Below are positions 1 to 9,512 of a stretch of 64,000 nt of DNA, piece by piece. Positions within the stretch are counted from its first letter, which is position 1. Every line of letters starts with the position of its first letter. The notes beneath the pieces are model-generated. The model ran no database searches, was not told the origin of the DNA, and was given only the letters and a program-made list of their open reading frames with translations. A program made the position numbers and the translations under genes. The stretch is from Vicia villosa (taxonomy: Eukaryota > Streptophyta > Magnoliopsida > Fabales > Fabaceae): NCBI RefSeq assembly GCF_029867415.1, contig NC_081183.1:33872655-33936654 (forward strand), in the 5' to 3' direction.

Positions 1-1
1 G

Positions 2-1963
2 GGTAAGAAGCCTATGGATAGAGGTAAGCCATATGGTAAAGGAAACCCAAAAGCTGGTGATTGGAAAAGGCCTTGTGGGGGAGATTCTGGTGCTCCCGTT
101 AGGTGCTACAATTGTGGGGAGCTTGGGCATAGAAGGAATGAGTGCAAGAGTGGCGAGAAGAAGTGCTTCAAGTGTGGTAAGGCAGGTCATATTGCTTTTA
201 ATTGCAGAATGAAGACCGTGACTTGCTACAACTGTGGTGAAGAAGGCCATATCAGTTCGCAGTGCACAAAGCCAAAGAAGAACCAGTCTGGAGGAAAGGT
301 TTTTGCTTTGTCTGGATCAGAGACTACTCTAGAGGATAGACTGATTAAAAGCACGTGTTTCATACATGAAACACCTTTGATTGCGATTATTGATACTGGT
401 GCGACTCACTCGTTTATTTCATTGGATTGTGCTAAGAGATTAAATTTAGAGATATCTAGTATAAATGGAAGTATGGTTATTGACACTCCTGCGTCGGGTT
501 CAGTGACCACTTCATCTGCATGTTGGAACTGTCCTATTGATATATTTGGTAGAAAGTTTGGAATGGACTTAATGTGTCTTCCGCTTGAACAGCTTGACAT
601 TATTTTGGGGATGAATTGGTTGCAATTCAATCGAGTTCATATCAATTGTTTTACGAAGACGGTTATCTTTCTTGAAGAGGTTAGTGTCGAGGACTTAGAG
701 ATGACTGCGAGACAGATGGGTGAGGCGGTTAAAGACGGGGCAGCCGTGTTTATGTTATTTGCATCAATGGAGATGAAAGGAAAAGCAGTGAGTAGTGAAT
801 TACCAGTGGTGTGTGATTTTCCAGAGGTTTTTCTAGAAGACGTTAGAGAGTTGCCGCCTGAGAGAGAAGTGGAATTCTCTATCGATCTGATTTCTGGGAC
901 TATTCCTGTGTCGATGGCACCTTATAGAATGTCGGCATCTGAGTTGGCTGAATTGAAGAGTCAATTGGAAGAGTTGCTGGAGAAGGAGTTTATTTGTCCT
1001 AGTGTGTCGCCGTGGGGTGCGCCGGTGTTATTGGTGAAGAAGAAAGAAGGGTCTATGAGGTTGTGTGTAGACTACAAACAACTGAATAAAGTTACTATCA
1101 AGAATCGGTATCCATTGTCGAGGATCGATGATTTGATGGATCAGCTGGTTGGAGCAAGTGTGTTTAGTAAGATTGATTTGAGGTCTGGGTATCATCAGAT
1201 TCGAGTAAAGACGGACGATATTCAAAAGACTGTTTTCAGAACAAGGTATGGTCCTTACGAATATAATGTGATGCCATTTGGAGTTACTAACGCACCTGGT
1301 GTTTTTATGGAGTATATGAATAGGATTTTTCATCCTTATCTTGATAAGTTCGTCGTGGTGTTTATTGATGACATTCTGATAAATTCCAAAAGCGAAGAAG
1401 AATATGCGGAACATCTCAGAATTGTGTTGGAGTTATTAAAAGAGAAGAAGCTTTATGCCAAATTATCGAAGTGTGAATTCTGGTTAAGCGAAGTAAGTTT
1501 TCTTGGTCATGTGATTTCCAAGAATGGTATTGTCGTAGATCTGGCGAAGGTAGAAGCTGTGTCTCAGTGGGAAGCTCTGAAGTCTGCTTTCGAAATTTGT
1601 AGTTTCCTGGGTCTTACAGGTTACTATCGGAAGTTTATAGAAGGATTTTCGAAGTTAGCATTACCGTTAACTAAGTTGACTAGAAAGGGGCAAGCGTTTA
1701 TTTGGGATTCGAAGTGTGAAGAAGGATTTCAAGAGTTGAAGAAGAGGTTGACTAGTGCTTCTATTCTAATTTTGCTGAATCCGACGGAATCTTTTGTGGT
1801 GTATTGTGATGCTTCATTAATGGGATTAGGTGGTGTATTGATGCAGAATCCACATGTAATGGCTTATGCGTCAAGACAACTCAAAGTGCATGAGAGGAAT
1901 TATCCGACTCATGATTTAGAGTTGGAAGTCGTAGTATTTGTACTGAAACTGTGGAGGCATTAG
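2..1963 (+). pseudogene. Tekay Gag C-terminus, protease, reverse transcriptase, start of RNase H
   Basis: The frame is open from the window edge; the first ATG at 14 is internal to gag. Counted from that ATG, three CCHC zinc knuckles lie at residues 31-84 ([42 protein letters not shown]). Chromoviral Gag usually has one, and Tekay-type Gag can have several. An aspartic protease motif IDTGATHSF follows at about residue 126. RT shows [13 protein letters not shown] and the catalytic FIDD at 1361-1372, and the frame then enters gypsy RNase H ([12 protein letters not shown]). It stops at TAG 1961-1963 in the conserved RNase H stretch around WRH; the same frame continues beyond, so this is a point nonsense change (probably from a Tyr codon). 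Confidence 0.9.
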
Positions 1964-2572
1964 CTGTATGGTTCGAGGTTTGAAGTGTTTTGTGATCATA
2001 AGAGTTTGAAGTATCTCTTCGATCAAAAAATGCTTAATGTGAGACAGAGCAGATGGTTAGAATTTCTTAAGGATTATGACTTTGGATTGAATTACCATCC
2101 GGGTAAAGCGAACAATGTTGCGGATGCTTTGAGTAGGAAGTCTTTACATATGTCGATGCTGATGGTGAAGGAATTGGACTTAATGGAACAATTCAGAGAC
2201 TTAAGTTTGGTATGTGAAGATGCTCCTAACAGTGTTAAATTGGGTATGTTAAAGTTGACAAGTGGTATCCTTGATGAGATTAGAGCGGGTCAGAAAAATG
2301 ATGTTGAGTTGGTTGATAAATTGACTTTGATTAACCAAGGCAAAGGAGGTGAATTCAAAATTGATGAGAATGATATCTCGAGGTTTGGTAGTCGAGTATG
2401 TGTTCCTGATTTTACCGAACTAAAGAAGAGTATTTTGGAGGAAGGACACCGTAATGGATTAAGTATTCATTCTGGTGCTACCAAGATGTATCATGATCTA
2501 AAGAAGCTGTTTTGGTGGCCTGGAATGAAGAAAGACATTGTTGAATTTGTTTACTCTTGTTTGACTTTCTAA
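1964..2572 (+). pseudogene. Tekay RNase H C-terminus and integrase zinc-binding domain
   Basis: This continues the frame after TAG 1961. DHKSLKYLFDQK and GKANNVADALSRK are typical of the end of gypsy RNase H and the connection to integrase. An HHCC-type segment follows (GHRNGLSIHSGATKMYHDL, then FWWPGMKKDI), but the frame ends at 2572 just after the first cysteine of the CxxC pair. Compared with the family pattern, roughly 13 residues between the zinc domain and the IPKWKWD start of the catalytic core are missing, together with a frame change. I read this as a deletion of about 40 bp. Integrase could not be made as one protein. Confidence 0.82.
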
Positions 2573-3721
2573 AGAATTTGTTTATTCCGAAATGGAAGTG
2601 GGACAACGTATCTGTGGATTTTGTTTCCGGTTTTCCGAGGACTGTTAAGAATTGTGAAGCTATTTGGGTTATTGTGGATAGACTGATGAAGTCTGCTCAC
2701 TTTATTCTGATGCGAATGGATTATCCTGTGGAGAAATTAGCTCAGTTGTATATTGAGAATATTGTGAGTCTACATGGTATTCCTTCGAGTATCGTGTCAG
2801 ATAGAGATCCAAGGTTTACATCGAGATTCTGGGAAGGTTTGCAGAAGGCGTTGGGTACCCAAGTTAAGGTTGAGTTCTGCTTATCATTCGCAGACTGATG
2901 GTCAAATAGAAAGGATGATTCAATCGTTAGAAGATCTGTTGTATGCTTATGTATTGGAAAAAGGCGGTGCTTGGGATAGTTATTTGTCGTTGATTGAATT
3001 TACATACAACAATAGTTACCATTCAAGTATTGGTATGGCTCTGTTTGAAGCTTTGTATGGTAGAAGGTGTAGGAAACCATTATGTTGGTATGAATATGGT
3101 GAGAGTGTGGTAATTGGATCAGAGATTGTTCAAGAAACTACAGAGAAGATTAAGATGATTCATGAGAAGATGAAGGCTTCTCAGAGTCGTCAGAAGAGCT
3201 ACCATGACAAGAGGCGGAGAACACTTGAGTTCCAAGGGGGAGATCATGTGTTTCTGAGAGTTACTCCTATGACTGGCGTTGGTCAAGCCATGAAGTCAAA
3301 GAAGTTGACGTCGCATTTTATTGGTTCGTTTGAGATTACAGAAAGAGTAGGAGAAGTGGCCTATCGTATTGCTTTACCACCGACACTTGCAAATTTACAT
3401 GACGTATTTCATGTGTCTCAATTGAGGAAATATGTTGCGGATCCGTCTAATTTGATTCAAGTAGATGATGTGCAGGTAAAGGATAATCTGAAAATCGAGA
3501 CATTACCTATGAAGATCAAAGATCGAAAGTTGAAGCAATTATGTGGTAAAGAAATAGCTTTGGTCCGAGTAGTTTGGGGAGGAGCAGCAGGTGGGAATGT
3601 TACTCGGGAACTGGAGAGTCAGATGAAGGACTCCTACCCGAAAGTTAGAGAACAGAAGAGATACATGAAAGAGGAGAAGAAGAGGAAGAAGAAGACATTC
3701 AAGAGCTCCGATCAAAGGTAA
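2573..3721 (+). pseudogene. Tekay integrase catalytic core and degenerate chromodomain
   Basis: The core begins in a new frame ([17 protein letters not shown], first catalytic Asp) and continues to [12 protein letters not shown] (second Asp). Around 2850-2890 the frame shifts again; the next frame carries [11 protein letters not shown] (catalytic Glu), then LYGRRCRKPLCW and the GPY-like C-terminal region. The last ~50 residues (DRKLKQLCGKEIALVRVVWG then VTRELESQM) match the chromodomain that Tekay elements fuse to integrase, used for targeting chromatin. The Trp normally in the A-T-W-E-L motif is Arg here. At least one frameshift separates the two halves, so no active enzyme is expected. Confidence 0.85.
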
Positions 3722-3961
3722 GGGGGGACTCTTCGGGTTAGTGATTATTATACAATCAAGGGTAGTAGAACTTATTAGGGTTGTTGTTGATTTCAATTGA
3801 ATGTGTTGGGGTCTTGGGTAGAATTGTTCATGGAAATTAATCCCTAAATTGATTAGAATTGGAGAAATTGATGCAATGATGCGTTTATAATTGTTGTGTT
3901 ACGTATATGTATGATTCATATGATTTTTGGGTGATTTTCTGTGGTTTTGAAAGTTGGAATT
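3722..3961 (+). repeat. Left piece of the Tekay 3' LTR and polypurine region
   Basis: Non-coding. It starts with the purine run overlapping the pol stop (aggtaaggggggac), then AT-rich sequence up to the copia B1 insertion. The last five bases, GAATT (3957-3961), are the target-site duplication repeated at 12733-12737. The exact LTR start is unclear because no TG..CA boundary can be matched without the 5' LTR. Confidence 0.6.
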
Positions 3962-5175
3962 TGAAGGATAGAAAAACACTTAGAAAGGGGGGGTTTGAAT
4001 AAGTGTAGCTTTAAAAACTTGACAGATAAAAATAAATTGCACAGTTATTTTTATCCTGGTTCGTTGTTAACTAAACTACTCCAGTCCACCCCCGCAGAGA
4101 TGATTTACCTCAACTGAGGATTTAATCCACTAATCGCACGGATTACAATGGTTTTCCACTTAGTCAGCAACTAAGTCTTCTAGAGTCTTCTGATCACACA
4201 CTGATCACTCCAGGAACAACTGCTTAGATACCCTCTAAGACTTTTCTAGAGTATACTGATCCACACGATCACTCTAGTTACAACCTGCTTAGATAACCTC
4301 TAAGACTTCCTAGAGTATTCTGATCCACACGATCACTCTAGTTCCTTACAACTTAATGTAATCAATTCTAAGAGTATTACAAATGCTTCTTAAAAGCGAT
4401 AATCACAAACTGTGATATTTCTCTTAATCGTTTAAGCTTAATCTCACTAATATATTACAACAGCAATGTAGTGAGCTTTGATGAAGATGAAGATTCTGAG
4501 TTTTGATTTGAACAGCGTTTCAGCAAGTTAATATGAGTTGTTTTGGTGCAGAATCGTTAACCTTGCTTCTCATCAGAACTTCATATTTATAGGCGTTGGA
4601 GAAGATGACCGTTGAGTGCATTTAATGCTTTGCGTGTTCCGTACAGCATCGCATTTAATGTTATACGCTTTTGTCAACTACCTCGAGCCTTGTTCACGCT
4701 GTGTCTACTGACGTAGCCTTTAATAGCTTTTAACGTTCCTTTTGTCAGTCAGCGTAGCTTGCCACTTGTACTTCCTTCTGATCTGATGTTTGTGAATACA
4801 ACGTTTGAATATTATCAGAGTCAAACAGCTTGGTGCAAAGCATCTTCTGATCTTCTGACCTTGAAGTGCTTCTGAGCGTGATACCATCAGAACTTCAGTG
4901 CTTCTGTTCTCTTGTTCTTCTGATGCTTCCATAGACCCATGTTCTGATTCTGCTTCGACCATCTTCTGATGTCTTGCCAGACCATGTTCTGATGTTGCAT
5001 GCTGAACCCTTTGAGACAAAGCTTCTGAGCGCTGAATTATGCGTACTCTTTATATATATATTTCCTGAAAGGGAAATTGCATTGGATTAGAGTACCATAT
5101 TATCTTTAAGCAAAATTCATATTATTGTTATCATCAAAACTAAGATAATTGATCAGAACAAATCTTGTTCTAACA
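3962..5175 (-). repeat. 3' LTR of copia B1
   Basis: Reads TGTTAGAACAAG...TATCCTTCA on the minus strand. A TATA box (minus TATAAATA, 4584-4591) lies where an LTR promoter is expected. The sequence is rich in TTCTGA/TCAGAA. A 99-codon sense frame (4720-5019) is present and shared with the other LTR. Confidence 0.95.
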
Positions 5176-5195
5176 ATCTCCCCCTTTTTGATGAT
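5176..5195 (-). other. Polypurine tract of B1
   Basis: Minus strand AAAAAGGGGGAGAT directly abuts the 3' LTR start TGTTAG at 5175. This would prime plus-strand DNA synthesis. Confidence 0.9.
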
Positions 5196-6334
5196 GACAA
5201 AAACATATATAAATGATATGAATTTGCGATCAGAAAGAACAGACGGCAAAAGACAAATTACACAGCTATAGCATAAGCATATGAATATGTCTCCCCCTGA
5301 GATTAACAATCTCCCCCTGAGATAAATAATCTCCCCCTGAAATAGATACTCGAAGAACTTTAATAAAAGACTTCCCTGATTATTTCGGTAGAGACGATCA
5401 TATAAGCTTCTGTCTTTAGAGAATTCATAGCTTCTGACTTCTGCTTCCATAGGACAGCTTCAGAACTAGAATTTCTTTAGATCCCTAGAACACTCACAGC
5501 TTCTGATTCCTGCTTCCATCTAGGACAGCTTCAGAACTTGAATTTCTTTGATCTTCTGAACATTCACAGCTTCTGATTTCTGCTTCCATCTAGGACAGCT
5601 TCAGAACTTGAGTTTTCTGGATCTTTAGAGCATTCACAGCTTCTGATTTCTGCTTCCCTCGGATAGCTTCAGAGCTTGAATTTCTACCAACCTCACTTCA
5701 TGCTAGATTTGTATCAGAACATTGTTGAATGTACCAGAGCATCATCAGAGCATCTCTACATCCTGAAATGTTACAGAACAAAAACTAAACGACAAAAGTC
5801 AACATGAACGAGTCAGAACATAAAATGTATATTAGAACACATGATATGTATCAGAGCCATATAGGCTGAAATAATGTATCAGAGCAAATAGAATTTTGTC
5901 AGAACAAATAGACAAATATGGAAATATGGATCAAATTCTATTATCAGTGCTTCTGATTCATTCTTCTTTCTTGCTTCTGATTTCTGAAGCTTGACAGCAC
6001 TCAGCTTGCTTCAGTTTCCATGGTTTTGCTTCTTGTGTTTGCTTTGAAGATTCTCTTCACTTCTTTATACCTGCAAAACACTTAAACCATATAGAACTTG
6101 CAGTTCTTGTTAGTAAGAGCAACTGATTAAATCAAATCATTTATCACATATTTCTCCCCCTTTTTGTCATATCATCAAAAAAGCAAAAAAGATTCAGAGA
6201 CAAACAAAACGAAACACACGGAGGAAGAAGATGATTTCATTGAAGTTCAAACAGCAGGTACAGAAGTACATGAAGATAAGTAAGATTAGATGCACAAAGA
6301 CAGATGCAAAAAAAAAAACCAACACAGACTCAAT
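5196..6334 (-). other. B1 3' untranslated region between env-like ORF and PPT
   Basis: No coding signal. It holds several polypurine-tract-like boxes (plus strand CTCCCCCTGA at about 5292-5340, three copies) besides the true PPT, and a ~69 bp tandem array at 5408-5690. The rest is saturated with TTCTGA/TCAGAA hexamers. Confidence 0.7.
5408..5690 (-). repeat. Four ~69 bp tandem repeats
   Basis: Unit contains (plus strand) AGCTTCTGATTTCTGCTTCC, then GGACAGCTTCAGAACTTGAA, then a variable part. Units begin near 5429, 5500, 5569 and 5638. Copies are 85-95% alike by eye. Confidence 0.8.
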
Positions 6335-8794
6335 CTAAGATGGCCCTAGTCTTGACAAGATCTTGGTCAGCATCTCTTGAATCTTATTGTTGTGTCCTTC
6401 TTGCCTCACCATGAAAGCGCTATACTCAGCATTGAGTGAGCTTTGCTCATCCTGTCTCTTCTGAATTTCTTCCAGAGTCCTTGCAAGACGAGAAGATTCA
6501 TCAGAAGAAGCTTCACCGCTTTCAACCACAGGAATAACAACTTGATCTGTAGCTTCCATGGATAGATCATTTGCAGGGATTTCCTCAACAGGATCTGATT
6601 CAGCAACATGATCTTCAGCATCTGCTTCTTGCATAGAAGCATCTCCATATTCTGCAGCAGGAATTTCCGAGTCTCCATTCTCAAGTGCCTGAAGAATGGC
6701 AGCTAGATTCCTGGGAGCAGAAGGACCTTCAACTACTGGTGGGTCAACAACTTCTGGAATGACCAAGCTTGGGTCTTCCTTAGACGGGTTTTCCCTCAGA
6801 TAGTCAAAAAGAGTCTTGAAGTCTCCTAGCAGAACAGGATATTGAGGTATCCAGACCACAATCTCCCTGCAAGGATTGGCTTCCAATGCAGCAGCGAGTC
6901 TTGCTACTTCCAATTCATCCACAAAGGGCTTCTCCTCAGCAGCAACGCAATTTCTGAGAGGATGGTAGTATATACCATTATCTTCCTCCAGAAGGTAACC
7001 AGGGTAACCAGGGGCAGCAGCCACTAGTCTTTTCTGTACTCCCATTGCTTCTACTTGAAAATCCTTGCGAAATCTTCTCCAGAGATTTCTTGTAGAAACA
7101 TCATCCAGACCATTTAGAAATGCATCCTTCAGAAGGTCTAGACTGCTAATCACCTCATGTCTGAAAAGTTCCAGGTAGGTATAGGGTTCAGGTTCAGGCG
7201 GATTGAAGGTGAATTTGTAGTCAGGGTAGAGAAGACAGTAAGGTTTGGATTTTCTGGTAGGTAAGGGATGGGATATAGAAGGTGGAGGTACGGTGGATGA
7301 GGAAGAAGGGATATCTGAGAGAATGATTGATGAGGATGGAATATCATAAATGATAGATTGAGACGAGGATGGAGTGTTTGTAAAGGGAATTGGCGAGAAA
7401 GATTTATCAGAAGGAGTTGGGGGAAGAATACTTAAAGGTGTGGGGTTTAGAATGGGAGAGGAGAAGGATGATGGAGAAGGATTTGGTAAGGTGAAGTTTA
7501 CTTTTGGTTCAGAGGGAGGTGATTGGGGAGAAGGTTTAGGGACAGAAGGAGGTGGAGTAAAAACCTTTCTGGAGATTTGTACAGAAGAAGAAGATCTTGT
7601 TCTGCGAAAGGAATCTCTGATCCTTTTATCTCTTCGTTCTTCAGAGTCCACCTTGTCAGGATCATAGGTGACCCTCAACTTCTTGGCTTTCTCAGCCTCA
7701 TCTTCTTGGGCTTTTCTTTTTAGCCTAGCCTTTAGTTCCTTCTGATCCTTCTTCAGAAGATCAGCCTTGGACGGAAGTAATCTGCCACGGATCCAAGCAG
7801 GATCAATATCTGATTGCTTCCTAACACAATCTTCCAGGTAAGACTTGACAACCTGATGCAGTTCTTCTTGAAACAGGGAGGCAAAACCTTCAGCAACAAC
7901 TCTTCTTGAGAGAATGTCAGGAAAACTTTGGCACACAGAAGGTACATTTTTAATGAGTTCTAATCTGAACAGATCCACACCATTAAAAATGGGACCTTGA
8001 ACTACTCCAAGCAAATGGGATGCATTGAGTTTTCTGATGGAGTCCAGCACTTTGCTTTCAGTAAGAATGTCTGAGATCATTCTTCCAAACGGAATAGTCG
8101 TTCTTGAAAGATGAGGGTACTTCGCCCTTTCCTCTTCTCTTGACTCAAGGATTGAAGTCTTCAGATTCTCAAACAGAACGTGAGAGATGTTGATCTCAGT
8201 CTTTTTGCCAATGCAGAAAAGAGTGTGCTTGTGATCTGGACTGATGTAAGAAGAGGAGAGCATCCTTTTTCTGTGGTGAAGAGAACCCAGAATAATCTCA
8301 GCCCATACTCTATAAAATGGCCTCAAGGTGCCTGTGTTATTAGAGTCAATCCCAGAAGACTTAGAGATTTGTTTTTCAACTATTGACCAATCAACAGATG
8401 TATGTCGAAAACCAGACCAACCTTCTTCATCATTCAGATTGTATAGCTTCCTGATCAGTTTTTCAGAGATAACCACTTCATGCCCTAGCACGAATGAAAT
8501 GATGGCCGTTGGGGTAACCGTTGCATGTACCCAGAAATCCTTCACAAGATCAGGATAAATTGGACCAACCAATCTATTGAGATACTTGGACCATCCTTGC
8601 TCAAGGATTCTTGCATCACACTTAAAGCCATTCGCTTTAAGATTGTTGAAGTCCACAGCAGTTTCACATAAAACCTCCAAGTCCTTCGTGGGTATCAAGC
8701 AAGTTTTCAAAGGAGCATATTCATAATTTCGTAGAAGGATTTGTGAAGAAGTAAGTCTTTCTTTTGAGGAAGATGAACAGGAGGAAGAGTTCAT
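6335..8794 (-). CDS. Env-like ORF of SIRE-type element B1 (plant-transposon-protein domain)
   Basis: Intact 819-codon frame. Residues ~20-320 form the domain often labelled 'putative plant transposon protein', found in the third ORF of SIRE/Maximus copia elements (PIYPDLVKDFWVHATVT; FVLGHEVVISEKLIRKLYNL). Then come a Lys/Arg/Glu-rich stretch (~350-400), a Pro/Ser-rich stretch (~410-520), a second folded-looking part (~525-650), an acidic tail, and a Leu-heptad coiled coil near the C-terminus (LARTLEEIQKRQDEQ). I see no signal peptide or membrane helix, so 'envelope' is a positional label; a nuclear or particle-associated role is equally possible. It remains fully open although pol is gone. 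The related, smaller ORFs of element A at 20873 and 59435 are broken. Confidence 0.82.
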   Translation of the reverse strand: MNSSSCSSSSKERLTSSQILLRNYEYAPLKTCLIPTKDLEVLCETAVDFNNLKANGFKCDARILEQGWSKYLNRLVGPIYPDLVKDFWVHATVTPTAIISFVLGHEVVISEKLIRKLYNLNDEEGWSGFRHTSVDWSIVEKQISKSSGIDSNNTGTLRPFYRVWAEIILGSLHHRKRMLSSSYISPDHKHTLFCIGKKTEINISHVLFENLKTSILESREEERAKYPHLSRTTIPFGRMISDILTESKVLDSIRKLNASHLLGVVQGPIFNGVDLFRLELIKNVPSVCQSFPDILSRRVVAEGFASLFQEELHQVVKSYLEDCVRKQSDIDPAWIRGRLLPSKADLLKKDQKELKARLKRKAQEDEAEKAKKLRVTYDPDKVDSEERRDKRIRDSFRRTRSSSSVQISRKVFTPPPSVPKPSPQSPPSEPKVNFTLPNPSPSSFSSPILNPTPLSILPPTPSDKSFSPIPFTNTPSSSQSIIYDIPSSSIILSDIPSSSSTVPPPSISHPLPTRKSKPYCLLYPDYKFTFNPPEPEPYTYLELFRHEVISSLDLLKDAFLNGLDDVSTRNLWRRFRKDFQVEAMGVQKRLVAAAPGYPGYLLEEDNGIYYHPLRNCVAAEEKPFVDELEVARLAAALEANPCREIVVWIPQYPVLLGDFKTLFDYLRENPSKEDPSLVIPEVVDPPVVEGPSAPRNLAAILQALENGDSEIPAAEYGDASMQEADAEDHVAESDPVEEIPANDLSMEATDQVVIPVVESGEASSDESSRLARTLEEIQKRQDEQSSLNAEYSAFMVRQEGHNNKIQEMLTKILSRLGPS

Positions 8795-9102
8795 GATGAT
8801 AATGCTTTGAGATCAAATCAGAAAACTAGGGTTTGAAGAGAAATGCAACGAAGTGAATGCACAAAAGAGGGAGAAAGAGAGAAAAAGAGGGAATGAAGAT
8901 GAAGCGGGTTATTCAAAAGATTTAAAAAGAAATCATTATGCATTTAATGAGAAATGACATTAGGAGAGAGAACACAGTAAATGAAATGATTTAATACAGT
9001 TACCTAGGTCGGCGTCTTTTCAACTGCACGCTTTGTACTAACCGTACAGACACGTGTTCACCATAAGATAATAGATGACAGCTGTAAATTTCAGAATAGA
9101 CT
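8795..9102 (-). promoter_or_regulatory. Promoter-like leader of the B1 env-like ORF
   Basis: Between the pol scrap and the env-like ATG (8794). On the minus strand it has a TTTAAAT box near 8920, then a long C/T-rich leader (CCCTCTTTTTCTCTCTTTC) and a CTAGTTTTC stretch. This looks like a plant core promoter with pyrimidine-rich 5' UTR. The env-like ORFs of element A have a similar layout, hinting at a separate subgenomic transcript. No direct proof. Confidence 0.4.
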
Positions 9103-9415
9103 TTACGCCTTCAGATTCAGATCACTGCTTCTGATCTGATCAAGTTTCTCTTTAGGAAACACTCCTTCTGAAGTGTGCTGATATAAATCTGAATGATCTT
9201 CTGATCCATTACTTCTGATATACACAGCTTCTGGAGGTTCACTTCTTTGCTCTGCAGCTTCTGATGCGACAAAATTGTATCTGCAGAAATTCTTAAGCTG
9301 CTTTGTTTCATCAGAAACAAGTTTATCATCAACCCAGATATTTATTGATTCGTCCACAATCAATGTTTCAATATTGTATATTCTGTAGCATTTAGAGCAT
9401 TCAGAATAATTAAGA
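9103..9415 (-). pseudogene. Remnant of copia Pol: end of integrase and linker before RT
   Basis: In the minus frame, residues around IVDESINIWVDDKL align with IVEESINIRFDDKL at about 63869-63916 of element B2, where they follow an integrase core. Residues just upstream (YSECSKCYRIYN) match YSERSKGYRVYN of B2. This shows B1 descends from a complete copia pol. A deletion removed protease and the integrase core (joint between about 9415 and 9513), and RT/RNase H are missing downstream. Confidence 0.78.
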
Positions 9416-9512
9416 ACGAAACATTATTGCTATAGAACAAACAAAACAGATGGTTCCAGGACTAATAAACTTTCTTTTCTGATCTCCTACGAACATAGTT
9501 TCATCAACAGAT

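Noticed and set aside
1028..1414. 128-codon minus-strand frame inside Tekay RT
   Set aside because: Antisense shadow of a conserved RT coding region.
7374..7723. Plus-strand open frames of 97 and 66 codons opposite the env-like ORF
   Set aside because: They mirror the Pro/Ser-rich part of the 819-codon minus-strand frame and have Gly/Arg-rich composition expected of a shadow frame.
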